DNA from: an uncultured Johnsonella sp.
Lineage (GTDB): Bacteria; Bacillota; Clostridia; Lachnospirales; Lachnospiraceae
NCBI GenBank assembly: GCA_905373785.1
Contig: CAJPUK010000089.1
Coordinates: forward strand, 1 to 9,657
DNA length: 9,657 nt
Direction: 5' to 3'
Part shown: one piece after another, positions 1 to 7,089 of the stretch
How positions within the stretch are numbered: position 1 is the first letter of the stretch
Layout: each line of letters starts with the position of its first letter
Position numbers and translations under genes: made by a program
The notes under the pieces: generated by a model
What the model saw: only the letters and a program-made list of their open reading frames with translations
The model's database searches: none
What the model was told of the DNA's origin: nothing

Positions 1-777
1 GGGCAAAAAAAAGCTAATTATTCCGTACTTAAACTTATATTACTTGCCATGTTTGGCGGTATTATGATCGGTTTGGCTTCTGCCGGTGCCAATACTGTAT
101 CCGCTACAGTTGATAACCCTTCTATAGCAAAATTACTTTCAGGTCTTGTATTTCCTACCGGACTTGCAATGGTAGCTATTTGCGGTGCAGAGCTTTTGTC
201 AAGCAGTTGTCTGGTTATACTTAGTGTATTTAGCTCTAAGCTTAGTTATGCAAAATTATTTACATATTGGTTCTGGGTATTTATAGGTAATATTTTAGGC
301 TCTTTAGTTATAGCTGTAATTATGTACCTGTCAGGTCAGTTTTCATTTTTTGACAATCAAATAGCTCTAACTACCATAAAAGTGGCTATTAAAAAAGTTT
401 CTCTTACACCCTTGGAGGCAGTATCCTTAGGCATACTTTGCAACCTGCTTGTATGTCTTGCTATTTTAATGGCAGTAGCAGGTAAAAGCCTTGCAGATAA
501 AGTTTCAGCTGTTTATCTGCCTATAATGCTTTTTATCCTTTGCGGTTTTGAACACTGTGTTGCAAATATGTACTATATACCGGCAGGACTCTTAGCACTT
601 CAAAATCCCGAATATAAAGCACTTGCAATTGAAAAAGGCTTGCACATAAATAAACTCAGTGTTATGTCTTTTCTCTTTAACAATCTGCTTTGGGTCATCG
701 TGGGCAATATCATAGGTGGAGCTGTTATAATTGCAGGCATGTACTATCTTTTATACCTTAGAAAGCAGCACAAATAA
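1..777 (+). CDS. Formate/nitrite transporter (FNT) family channel, 5' end cut by window
   Basis: The reading frame is open from base 1, so the gene begins before the window; the first in-frame ATG (base 49) falls inside the first membrane helix and is not a credible start. The 258 visible residues cover nearly all of a normal FNT protein (about 250-280 aa). FNT proteins are pentameric inner-membrane channels for formate, nitrite, hydrosulfide or similar small monoacids. Family marks seen: an omega-loop-like segment GAELLSSSCL, the helix motif GILCNLLVCLAI, the segment GFEHCVANMYYIPAG with the central channel histidine at bases 553-555, and the last-helix motif NLLWVIVGNIIGG. Several hydrophobic helices alternate with short loops throughout. 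It converges on cbiD with a MITE-like element between them. The substrate cannot be told from sequence; no formate lyase or nitrite reductase gene is visible. Family call is firm, subfamily open. Confidence 0.93.
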   Translation, partial: GQKKANYSVLKLILLAMFGGIMIGLASAGANTVSATVDNPSIAKLLSGLVFPTGLAMVAICGAELLSSSCLVILSVFSSKLSYAKLFTYWFWVFIGNILGSLVIAVIMYLSGQFSFFDNQIALTTIKVAIKKVSLTPLEAVSLGILCNLLVCLAILMAVAGKSLADKVSAVYLPIMLFILCGFEHCVANMYYIPAGLLALQNPEYKALAIEKGLHINKLSVMSFLFNNLLWVIVGNIIGGAVIIAGMYYLLYLRKQHK

Positions 778-892
778 TATTTTATTTACATTGGTAATTT
801 TATATTTGAATAAAAAAACTCCCTGTAACTTGATATTGTAACATTTTTTGAAAAATTTTACTGATCATAACCGGCTGTGTTGCTTATTCTCC

Positions 893-981
893 CCTACTAT
901 GTAGAGAACTTATGCACTAAGCCCTGACTAGGTATTAAATATAGCATAAGCTTTCTTGCCTATTATGTAGAAAGCCTATGC
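893..981. repeat. Direct repeat pair inside the MITE-like element
   Basis: Two 23-nt copies beginning CCTAYTATGTAGA lie at 893-915 and 959-981 and match at 19 of 23 positions with a 66-bp period. Each copy contains the 3' arm of a local hairpin, which suggests that the element's centre arose by duplication of one hairpin unit. Confidence 0.6.
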
Positions 982-982
982 T
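943..982. repeat. Hairpin inside the MITE-like element
   Basis: AGCATAAGCTTTCT (943-956) pairs with AGAAAGCCTATGCT (969-982) over 13 of 14 positions, leaving a 12-nt loop. The single mismatch would be a G-U wobble in a minus-strand transcript. There is no T-run directly after it on either strand, so it is not a textbook Rho-independent terminator. Confidence 0.6.
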
Positions 983-1074
983 AATACACTCGTCTGTAAG
1001 AGTTAAAATTTATTTTTTCAAAAAACAAATGTTACAAAAACAAAGTTACAGGGAGTTTTAAACTTTATTTAATT

Positions 1075-2370
1075 CTAAGCTCCTTTTATCCGCTCAAGTA
1101 TCTCCTCTACATCTCCATATCTTGCAAGCTCTCCATAATTATTATTAAAAGTAATTACACCTAGCTTAAAGTTTTGCATATATGCAGCACTCTCACTTCC
1201 ATCAGCCTTTCCAAGCTTATCCCTTAAAGTAACCGCCTTATTTATACGGCGGTACACATGGGAGTGCATATCTTTTACTATAGAGCTTGCCACCTCGGAT
1301 ACTATACCTTCTGCAACAAGTATATCCACCGCTTCATCTGTTGTGTTGCTCTCAAGCATCTTTTTTGCAAGTTCATAACGGTAAAGCTTAAGCTTGGTAC
1401 TTTCTTCTTTTTCTGTGGATAAGTCTATATCCGGTCCCTTTGCAGTCTTAAATTTTGCCTTTAATACATGGGCTGCCAAAATCTCGCATCTGGCATCGGC
1501 TTCATTGGAATGTGTATTCATAATTCCTGCTGCCACTTTTACAAACTTTCCTATATGACCTATTAAAAGTATGGAGCCGGCTCTTAAATTAACAGCCAAA
1601 TCAAGTGCCTCACCTATATAATTGCTGAATTCCACCGGCAGCTCCATAGGTATTCCGTAATTTGCATTGGAATAACTTATCGCATAGTTTCCGGGCACTC
1701 CTACTATTATATCGGAACTTTCAAGTCTTACCTTAAGCTCTACTTTAATAGTATCTATCAGAGCTTTTTTACTCATAGGAGTTACTATTCCGGTAGTTCC
1801 GAGTATTGATATACCGCCTATGATCCCAAGTTTAGGATTAAAGGTCTTTTTAGACTTTTCTTCACCCTCGGGTACGGAAATCACCACTTTTATTATTCCC
1901 CTTAAGCCATACCTTTTGGCTATTTCTTCAACATGCTCCTTGATCATTCTTCTGGGTGTTGAGTTGATTGCGGCATTTCCTATAGGCTGATCAAGTCCCT
2001 TTTTAGTAACCCTGCCTACGCCTATGCCTCCATCTATATCAACCTGCACTCCTTCAAAAGAAGTATCCTCAATATAACTTACCGTTGAACAGACCTCTAT
2101 GCCGTCTGTAATATCCGGATCATCACCCGAAAACTTTCTTACACTACAAAAGGCACTGTTTTTATCAAGTCTTGTATCTTCAACCTCTATACTCAGTCTT
2201 ATACCTGCCGGAGTATCAACAGAAACCAAAGCCACTTCCTCCTTCATCAAAGTCATAAGAGCGGCTGTAGTTGCAGCTGTAGCACAGGTACCTGTAGTAT
2301 AACCGTGCCTTAGTCCGTTCTCGGCATAACGCTCGTTATACTCATTAATACTTAAACTATTTCCCTTCAT
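1075..2370 (-). CDS. cbiD: Cobalt-precorrin-5B C1-methyltransferase CbiD
   Basis: CbiD performs the SAM-dependent C1 methylation in the anaerobic (early cobalt insertion) route to cobalamin. The 431-residue product carries the CbiD signatures in order: GYTTGTCATAATTAA (residues 23-37), GDDPDITDG (82-90), GGIGVGRVTKKGL (114-126), INSTPRRMI (135-143), TFNPKLGIIGGISILGTTG (176-194) and GHIGKFVKVAAGIMNTHS (271-288) followed by EADAR. Most CbiD proteins are about 350-380 aa; this one is longer, with an apparent Lys/Glu-rich insertion near residues 305-330 and a long C-terminus. The ATG overlaps the end of apt by 14 bases and has only a weak ribosome site (GGTAAG), so translation is probably coupled to apt. 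It stands alone here: no other cobalamin biosynthesis gene is in the window. Identity is very secure. Confidence 0.97.
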   Translation of the reverse strand: MKGNSLSINEYNERYAENGLRHGYTTGTCATAATTAALMTLMKEEVALVSVDTPAGIRLSIEVEDTRLDKNSAFCSVRKFSGDDPDITDGIEVCSTVSYIEDTSFEGVQVDIDGGIGVGRVTKKGLDQPIGNAAINSTPRRMIKEHVEEIAKRYGLRGIIKVVISVPEGEEKSKKTFNPKLGIIGGISILGTTGIVTPMSKKALIDTIKVELKVRLESSDIIVGVPGNYAISYSNANYGIPMELPVEFSNYIGEALDLAVNLRAGSILLIGHIGKFVKVAAGIMNTHSNEADARCEILAAHVLKAKFKTAKGPDIDLSTEKEESTKLKLYRYELAKKMLESNTTDEAVDILVAEGIVSEVASSIVKDMHSHVYRRINKAVTLRDKLGKADGSESAAYMQNFKLGVITFNNNYGELARYGDVEEILERIKGA

Positions 2371-2881
2371 AACTTACCAGTGAGGTTGCATCATATCCTT
2401 TTATTTTATCTCTTCCTTTTAAGCCCTTAAGTTCTATAATAAACATGAGTTTAACCACTTCTCCGCCAAGCTTTTCTATCAAATCTACCATGGCTTTGGT
2501 AGTTCCTCCGGTAGCTATCAGGTCATCTACAATAACAACCTTCTGACCTTTTTTAATAGCATCTTTGTGTATTTCAAGCTTAGCTTTTCCATATTCAAGC
2601 TCGTATTCCACGCCTATAGTTTCACAGGGAAGCTTACCCTCTTTTCTGATAGGTATAAATGGTTTATGCTCTGCATAGGCAACCGGAACGCCGAATATAA
2701 AGCCTCTTGATTCAGGTCCGACTATTAAATCATAGTCCAGGTCTTTGATTTCTTTTCTTATACCGTCTATTGCCAGTGCAAGTCCGTCCGCATCCTGCAA
2801 TATACTGGTAATATCTCTGAATATTATTCCCTTTTCAGGAAAGTCAACAATACTTCTTATATATTCTTCTAACTTTTTCAT
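2357..2881 (-). CDS. apt: Adenine phosphoribosyltransferase
   Basis: Apt converts adenine and PRPP to AMP and pyrophosphate in cytosolic purine salvage. The ATG at 2881 is preferred to the upstream in-frame ATG at 2926: it has a good ribosome site (AGAAGGA, about 8 nt upstream), gives the normal family length (174 aa), and starts the conserved N-terminus MKKLEEYIRSIVDFP. The 2926 start would overlap glyA. Visible motifs (174-aa numbering): FPEKGIIFRDIT (14-25), GPESRGFIFG (55-64), the flexible loop IRKEGKLP (78-85), and the PRPP-binding motif VVIVDDLIATGGTT (115-128). It begins 20 bases after the glyA stop and overlaps cbiD, so glyA-apt-cbiD reads as one transcription unit. In many Firmicutes apt follows recJ directly; here glyA sits between them. 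Confidence 0.97.
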   Translation of the reverse strand: MKKLEEYIRSIVDFPEKGIIFRDITSILQDADGLALAIDGIRKEIKDLDYDLIVGPESRGFIFGVPVAYAEHKPFIPIRKEGKLPCETIGVEYELEYGKAKLEIHKDAIKKGQKVVIVDDLIATGGTTKAMVDLIEKLGGEVVKLMFIIELKGLKGRDKIKGYDATSLVSYEGK

Positions 2882-2901
2882 CTGCTTATCCTTCTCTTGA
2901 T

Positions 2902-4146
2902 CTAATATATAGGATACTCCGCACATATTTTTTCAACCTCGGATTTTATGTACTCCCTGCTGTTATCAAAATCTTTTATGCATAAAGCTAAAAGTTTAGC
3001 AACTTTCTTCATATCCTTTTCTTTTAATCCCCTTGAAGTAACTGCCGGGGTTCCTATTCTTACACCGCTGGTAATAAATGCACTCTCAGGGTCATTAGGC
3101 ACAGTATTTTTATTAAGCGTGATATTTACCTCATCACATTTTATCTGGAGTTCCTTACCTGTTACGCCGCTTCCTCTTAGATCCAGCAACATAAGATGGT
3201 TATCCGTTCCGCCGGTAAGTACTTTAACTCCTTCTTCTACAAGGCTTGCTGCCAATTCCTTGGCATTTACCAGTACCTGCTTTTGATAATCCTTAAAATC
3301 ACTTTTAAGCGCCTCACCAAAGCATACCGCCTTAGCCGCTATTACATGCTCAAGAGGTCCGCCCTGTGTCCCCGGAAATATAGCCTTATTAAAGTTAAAC
3401 TTCTCAGCGATTTCATTGCTTGAAAGTATTATGCCTCCTCTTGGTCCTCTAAGGGTCTTATGTGTAGTACTTGTAACTACATGGGCATATCCGAACGGAC
3501 TTGGATGAAGTCCGGTTGCCACAAGTCCTGCTATATGTGCCATATCCACTAAAAGATAGGCTCCCACCTTATCGGCAACCTCTCTGAATCTTTTAAAGTC
3601 TATGGTTCTTGCATAGGCACTGGCACCTGCGATTATAAGTTTCGGTTTATGTTTAAGAGCCTTTGCTTCCAAATCTTCATAATCAAGATATCCGTTAGCA
3701 TCTACACCGTATGAAACTATGTTATAGTTTTGACCTGAAAAGTTCACAGGTGAACCATGAGTAAGGTGTCCGCCATGTTCTAAGTTCATGCCGAGAACAG
3801 TGTCTCCTATCTTGAGCATTGAAAGGAATACTGCCATATTTGCCTGTGCTCCCGAATGAGGCTGCACATTGGCATACTCACAGCCAAAAAGTTTAGTTAC
3901 TCTTTCTATAGCTATATTTTCAACTATATCAACCGCCTCACAGCCTCCATAATATCTTTTCCCCGGATATCCTTCCGCATACTTATTGGTAAGCACACTT
4001 CCCATAGCTGCCATAACCGCTTCAGACACTATATTCTCAGAAGCTATAAGCTCAAGATTATTCTTCTGTCTTAACCATTCTTTTTTTATAGCCTCTCCGA
4101 CTTCTCTGTCATGACCTACTACAAATTCTATACTCTCCCTTACCAT
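2902..4146 (-). CDS. glyA: Serine hydroxymethyltransferase
   Basis: GlyA is the PLP enzyme that interconverts serine plus tetrahydrofolate with glycine plus 5,10-methylene-tetrahydrofolate, the main source of one-carbon units. The ATG at 4146 gives 414 aa, close to the 417 of E. coli GlyA, and follows a strong ribosome site GAGGAG (4157-4162). The upstream in-frame GTG (4164) overlaps that site and is unlikely to be used. Motifs (414-aa numbering): [13 protein letters not shown] (about 32-44), the [13 protein letters not shown] glycine-rich segment (56-68), the cofactor-site run [10 protein letters not shown] (94-103), and the PLP lysine in [14 protein letters not shown] at Lys230, matching Lys229 of E. 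coli. It starts 65 bases after the recJ stop with a candidate promoter in the gap, and is followed 20 bases later by apt. Identity is essentially certain. Confidence 0.99.
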   Translation of the reverse strand: MVRESIEFVVGHDREVGEAIKKEWLRQKNNLELIASENIVSEAVMAAMGSVLTNKYAEGYPGKRYYGGCEAVDIVENIAIERVTKLFGCEYANVQPHSGAQANMAVFLSMLKIGDTVLGMNLEHGGHLTHGSPVNFSGQNYNIVSYGVDANGYLDYEDLEAKALKHKPKLIIAGASAYARTIDFKRFREVADKVGAYLLVDMAHIAGLVATGLHPSPFGYAHVVTSTTHKTLRGPRGGIILSSNEIAEKFNFNKAIFPGTQGGPLEHVIAAKAVCFGEALKSDFKDYQKQVLVNAKELAASLVEEGVKVLTGGTDNHLMLLDLRGSGVTGKELQIKCDEVNITLNKNTVPNDPESAFITSGVRIGTPAVTSRGLKEKDMKKVAKLLALCIKDFDNSREYIKSEVEKICAEYPIY

Positions 4147-4200
4147 AAGTCTTAATCTCCTCACACTTTAAAATTTGTCAATTAATGACCACAAATATTT

Positions 4201-4229
4201 ATTATACTGCATCAATACTTAAATTTCCA
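4201..4229 (-). promoter_or_regulatory. Candidate glyA promoter
   Basis: On the minus strand a perfect TATAAT -10 box (complement of 4201-4206) lies in the recJ-glyA gap, with a weak TGGAAA at -35 spacing 17 bp upstream (4224-4229, inside the recJ end). It would give a leader of roughly 50 nt before the glyA ATG. The -35 box is poor, so read-through from recJ remains possible. Confidence 0.4.
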
Positions 4230-5924
4230 GTCTCTTATAACTATCTGCACTGTTATTTTATTATTGAAATCATTTATTTTAGGATAGTATATAATATCAA
4301 ACAGCCTTTTATCTCCAAGCTCTTTAATAAATTCATCTCCATCGGTAAAAATAAGTGCGTCTATGCCTGTTCCAAAACTATCCTTACACCTTAATTTAAC
4401 TACATTTCTATTTTGACCGAATACTCTAAGATTAATTATTTCCACCTGCTTTTGAGCAAAGTTCGGCTTTTGATTACCCTGCCCGAAAGGCTCAAGCAAG
4501 CTTAATTCTTTAACAAAGTCTTCACTTAAATAAGCAAAAGGTAAGGCTATATCTATCCATATCTTCTCTACAAAATCACTTTCTTTAAGTTCGGAATTAC
4601 TGTTTAACAGTTTTCTAAACTCTGAAAGCTTATCTTTTTCAAGGCTTAAACCTGCTGCCATAGGATGTCCGCCGTACTTTGTTAAAAGGCTGTCAGCCGC
4701 CCTTATACCTTCAAACATATTGTAAGCTTCTATAGACCTTCCCGAACCTTTTATAAGACCTTCCTCAGTATCCGTAATTACAAAACAGGGCTTTTTATAT
4801 CTTTCTTTAAGCCTTCCTGCTATAATACCTGCCAGTGATTCGTGGTAGTCTCCTATATAGGCAACTATTATATCATCATCTATATACTTACTTTCCACAA
4901 GTTCTATGGCAAACTCCACGCCCTTTTGTGTAAGCGCCTTCCTCTCATCATTAAGACTTTTTATATACTCGGCAAGCTCAACAGCTTCTTTTTCATCATT
5001 TGTAAGAAGTAGTTTAAGCGATAATTTTGCACTTTCAAGTCTTCCGCTTGCATTAAAACAAGGTCCCAATATAAAGCCTATATCGTAGCTGTTAATATTT
5101 TTACTGTCTATGCCACATACCTTTATAAGACTCTTAAGACCTATATTCTCACTCAGCTTTATTCTTTCCAAGCCTTGTTTTACAATAATTCTGTTCTCGG
5201 ATATTAAAGGCATCACATCACCTACCGTAGCTATGGCAATAAATTCTTTAAACTTTTCTATTTCATTTTTAGGTATCGAAAACAGCTCATACAAAACTTC
5301 CACCAGTCTATACGCTACAACAGCTCCGCACACCTGCTTAAAAGGATAAGAACAATCTTCCTGCTTGGGATTTACTATCATATCAGCCCTTGGCAGCAAA
5401 TCCTTGTTATCTTCCCTGAATACCTCATGGTGGTCGGTTACTATTACCTTTACTCCAAGTTTAGCGGCAAGTTCCAATGCTCCAAATGCCGCTATACCGT
5501 TATCACAGGTTATTATCAGCTCACAGCCGTCTTCATGGGATTTTTTGATAATACTTTCATTGATACCGTAGCCGTCCTTTATCCTGTCCGGAATCTCATA
5601 ATCCGCATCGGCACCAAGATGCTTTAGGGCAGATATAAGTACATAGGTTGAGCAGATGCCGTCAATATCATAGTCCCCCACCACTCTTATCTTTTTTCCG
5701 CCTTCTATATATTCCTTAATAAATGCAGCCGACTTATCAATATCTTTAAAATCATGTGCATTATTTAACTTACATTTAAGGGCACCAAGATAGTTTCCTA
5801 TACTGTCCTCTGCAATACCTCTATTCACAATAATCTTAGCTAACAACGGTGATATATTGTACTTTTTTGCTATACCGTCAAAATCCCCATGTTTAGTATA
5901 CAAAAACCACTCGCTTTTACTCAT
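4212..5924 (-). CDS. recJ: Single-stranded-DNA-specific exonuclease RecJ
   Basis: RecJ is a metal-dependent 5'-3' single-strand DNA exonuclease of the DHH family, used in recombinational repair, mismatch repair and stalled-fork processing. Two ATGs lie six bases apart (5930 and 5924). The second has better spacing (6 nt) from the GGGGG ribosome site at 5931-5935 and gives 570 aa, a usual size for Firmicute RecJ. Motifs in that numbering: GDYDIDG (83-89), CDNGI (140-144), DHH (164-166), ATVGDVMPL (232-240), NASGRL (291-296), then the DHHA1 part with SGRS (394-397) and GGHPMAAG (418-425), and the OB-fold region with LEPFGQGN (477-484). All the catalytic Asp/His motifs are present. The start overlaps the barstar-like gene by 8 bases, so the two are probably co-translated. 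It is followed by glyA. Confidence 0.97.
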   Translation of the reverse strand: MSKSEWFLYTKHGDFDGIAKKYNISPLLAKIIVNRGIAEDSIGNYLGALKCKLNNAHDFKDIDKSAAFIKEYIEGGKKIRVVGDYDIDGICSTYVLISALKHLGADADYEIPDRIKDGYGINESIIKKSHEDGCELIITCDNGIAAFGALELAAKLGVKVIVTDHHEVFREDNKDLLPRADMIVNPKQEDCSYPFKQVCGAVVAYRLVEVLYELFSIPKNEIEKFKEFIAIATVGDVMPLISENRIIVKQGLERIKLSENIGLKSLIKVCGIDSKNINSYDIGFILGPCFNASGRLESAKLSLKLLLTNDEKEAVELAEYIKSLNDERKALTQKGVEFAIELVESKYIDDDIIVAYIGDYHESLAGIIAGRLKERYKKPCFVITDTEEGLIKGSGRSIEAYNMFEGIRAADSLLTKYGGHPMAAGLSLEKDKLSEFRKLLNSNSELKESDFVEKIWIDIALPFAYLSEDFVKELSLLEPFGQGNQKPNFAQKQVEIINLRVFGQNRNVVKLRCKDSFGTGIDALIFTDGDEFIKELGDKRLFDIIYYPKINDFNNKITVQIVIRDWKFKY

Positions 5925-6186
5925 CTGCATCCCCCAAACTAATTGTTATATGAGAATTGGCTTTAGCCGCATCCATAAATACATCTATAAGGCTCAAGGC
6001 ATAGTAATTATCCTTATCCGATAATACTATGTTAATGCAAATATCATCAGTCATATCAGTTAACACCTCATAAAGAGCATCAAGATTGCCGCCATAATAC
6101 TTAGGAAAATCAAGTACTGACGCTATATAGCTATGCAACTTTTTCTTATCTACAAATCTGTCCAAATACAAAACCTTACTATCCAT
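5917..6186 (-). CDS. Barstar family ribonuclease inhibitor
   Basis: This 89-aa protein has the length and pattern of barstar (about 89-90 aa), the cytosolic inhibitor that plugs the barnase active site. The key match is FPKYYGGNLDALYEVLTD (residues 27-44) against barstar's PEYYGENLDALWDCLT segment; the C-terminal helix/strand VFMDAAKANSHITISL also lines up. Barstar hot-spot positions read Tyr29 as Tyr30, Trp38 as Tyr39, Asp39 as Glu40 and Glu76 as Asp72, so the acidic residue that mimics phosphate is kept in type. The ATG at 6186 has only a distant GGAG as ribosome site. Upstream, 243 bp away on the same strand, is a barnase homologue, which makes this its probable immunity protein. Downstream, recJ starts inside its last codons. 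It has no signal peptide, as expected for a protein that guards the cytosol. Confidence 0.93.
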   Translation of the reverse strand: MDSKVLYLDRFVDKKKLHSYIASVLDFPKYYGGNLDALYEVLTDMTDDICINIVLSDKDNYYALSLIDVFMDAAKANSHITISLGDADE

Positions 6187-6272
6187 CTACAAGAAAACTC
6201 CAATATTCAAAAACTTTTTTAAACTCAATAATATATCATCAATTATTCATTTCATATCTACAGTGCGTATAA

Positions 6273-6281
6273 CCCCCCCCC
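6273..6281. repeat. Nine-base C/G homopolymer
   Basis: A run of nine C on the plus strand (nine G on the transcribed minus strand) sits in otherwise AT-rich intergenic sequence, 87 to 95 bases before the barstar-like ATG. Runs like this slip during replication. On the minus strand it lies between a TTGCTA (6293-6298) and a TATACG (6266-6271) at 16-bp spacing, so length changes could alter a promoter spacer; both boxes are two mismatches from consensus. Confidence 0.6.
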
Positions 6282-6320
6282 ATAATTTAGCAATATAAAG
6301 TTATTTCCTCTGTAAATACG

Positions 6321-6332
6321 GGCAATATTGCC
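6321..6332. promoter_or_regulatory. Operator-like perfect palindrome
   Basis: GGCAATATTGCC is a perfect 12-bp palindrome in the gap between the barnase-like and barstar-like genes. It lies just downstream of the start point implied by the candidate promoter at 6349-6378, a normal repressor position. No T-run follows on either strand, so it is not a terminator. Confidence 0.4.
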
Positions 6333-6348
6333 AAATATAGTAAAGCAT

Positions 6349-6378
6349 AATATACAGCTTATTTGCAATATTTCACAA
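6349..6378 (-). promoter_or_regulatory. Candidate promoter for the barstar-recJ unit
   Basis: On the minus strand TTGTGA (6373-6378) and TATATT (6349-6354) are separated by 18 bp, an acceptable sigma-A-type arrangement. AT-rich sequence makes chance matches likely. The imperfect palindrome at 6364-6375 overlaps its upstream part. Confidence 0.35.
6364..6375. promoter_or_regulatory. Second operator-like palindrome
   Basis: TGCAATATTTCA is symmetric at 10 of 12 positions and shares the 8-base core GCAATATT with the perfect palindrome at 6321-6332. The two centres are 43 bp apart, about four helical turns, so two bound proteins would face the same side of the DNA. Confidence 0.3.
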
Positions 6379-6429
6379 TATAACTTATAAAATAATCAGG
6401 GTATATAGTTAATTTTATATCTTACACAA

Positions 6430-7077
6430 CTAATACAACTGCTCAAAATTCTCATAATGATCCTCGGTATAGAAAATAAGCCCGTCATTAGAGTAAACCA
6501 ATCTCTTACTGTTCCTATACCCTCCCTCGTAATCTATATCGCACTCAAAATACTGCCTTCCATCTGCCTTCGGGAGCTTTGACTCATAGTTACCGAAACT
6601 GCTTCCTCCTATGCTCATGCCCGGAAGTACTTCATCCAAGTTACCGCTGCTTGAATCCCAGCCTTGTTCCTCTGCCTGTTGTTTTGTAATATAATTGATT
6701 GGCAGCTTATTATAAGTATGTATATAAAGTGCCACTTCATCTTTGGAAGTATAGTTTCCGTCTTCCCTTATAGTAATTTCCGAAACAATTTCTGAAGATT
6801 GGGAAGGCTCTTCTTCCCGGCTTTGTGCAGTGCTCTCACCATCCGAAACACTCTCTTCACCTTCATTTATACGTACTTCATCCCCCGAATATACAGTTGT
6901 GGATTCGACTATACTAAGCGTACCTTCTTCTGAGTTAACCTCTGATACGTAGTCTGTCTTTTCATTTGAACTGTTGCCTACATATACTCCGAATACGGCA
7001 ATCAACAAAAGTAGTGTTATAGGCTGCCACCACCATACCTTTTTTAATAAATCTTTTATTATCTTACCCAATTTCAT
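6430..7077 (-). CDS. Membrane-anchored barnase-type ribonuclease
   Basis: Residues about 106-215 align without gaps to mature barnase, the guanyl-preferring endoribonuclease of the N1/T1 superfamily (offset 105). Catalytic positions are all kept: Lys27 as Lys132, Glu73 as Glu178, Arg83 as Arg188, Arg87 as Arg192, His102 as His207. Structural landmarks also match: TYNKLPINYITK (121-132), GNLDEVLPGMSIGG (145-158), RNSKR (188-192) and DHYENF (206-211). Barnase Arg59, a base- and barstar-contact residue, is Tyr164 here. The front part differs from barnase: a basic start, a hydrophobic segment near residues 18-34 with no clear cleavage site, and an acidic Ser/Glu-rich linker (about 37-105). This predicts an outward-facing nuclease held in the membrane. 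The ATG follows AGAGG with 8-nt spacing, and this ribosome site touches the upstream hydrolase stop codon, so translation is probably coupled. A barstar homologue follows downstream. Confidence 0.93.
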   Translation of the reverse strand: MKLGKIIKDLLKKVWWWQPITLLLLIAVFGVYVGNSSNEKTDYVSEVNSEEGTLSIVESTTVYSGDEVRINEGEESVSDGESTAQSREEEPSQSSEIVSEITIREDGNYTSKDEVALYIHTYNKLPINYITKQQAEEQGWDSSSGNLDEVLPGMSIGGSSFGNYESKLPKADGRQYFECDIDYEGGYRNSKRLVYSNDGLIFYTEDHYENFEQLY

Positions 7078-7089
7078 ATATATTACCTC

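Larger units (their letters stand above)
815..1059. mobile_element. MITE-like element with 17-bp perfect terminal inverted repeats
   Basis: The left end AAAACTCCCTGTAACTT (815-831) is the exact reverse complement of the right end (1043-1059). Inside the ends the symmetry continues with small indels: GTAACATTT at 838-846 pairs with AAATGTTAC at 1027-1035, followed by T-rich/GAAAAA/TTTTA blocks on both sides, so the imperfect arms reach about 45-50 bp. The roughly 150-bp centre has no ORF but carries direct repeats and a strong hairpin. A coding-free, AT-rich element of this size between two convergent genes, with long inverted ends, fits a non-autonomous MITE. A TA dinucleotide lies near each outer edge (811-812 and 1059-1060), but no clear longer target duplication is seen. 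It lies just after the ends of both flanking genes, so it could also work as a two-way transcription stop. The parent transposase is not recognised. Confidence 0.65.

Noticed and set aside
893..986. CRISPR-like repeat-spacer pattern in the 815-1059 element
   Set aside because: Only two imperfect copies, both part of hairpins inside longer inverted arms; no array and no cas genes.
2882..2926. Longer apt start at 2926 (15 extra residues)
   Set aside because: It would overlap glyA, lacks homology at the extra residues, and the ATG at 2881 has a good ribosome site and the conserved N-terminus.
4147..4164. GTG start for glyA at 4164
   Set aside because: The codon overlaps the GAGGAG ribosome site that serves the ATG at 4146.
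6321..6332. Rho-independent terminator after the RNase gene
   Set aside because: The 12-bp palindrome has no loop and no T-run follows on either strand.
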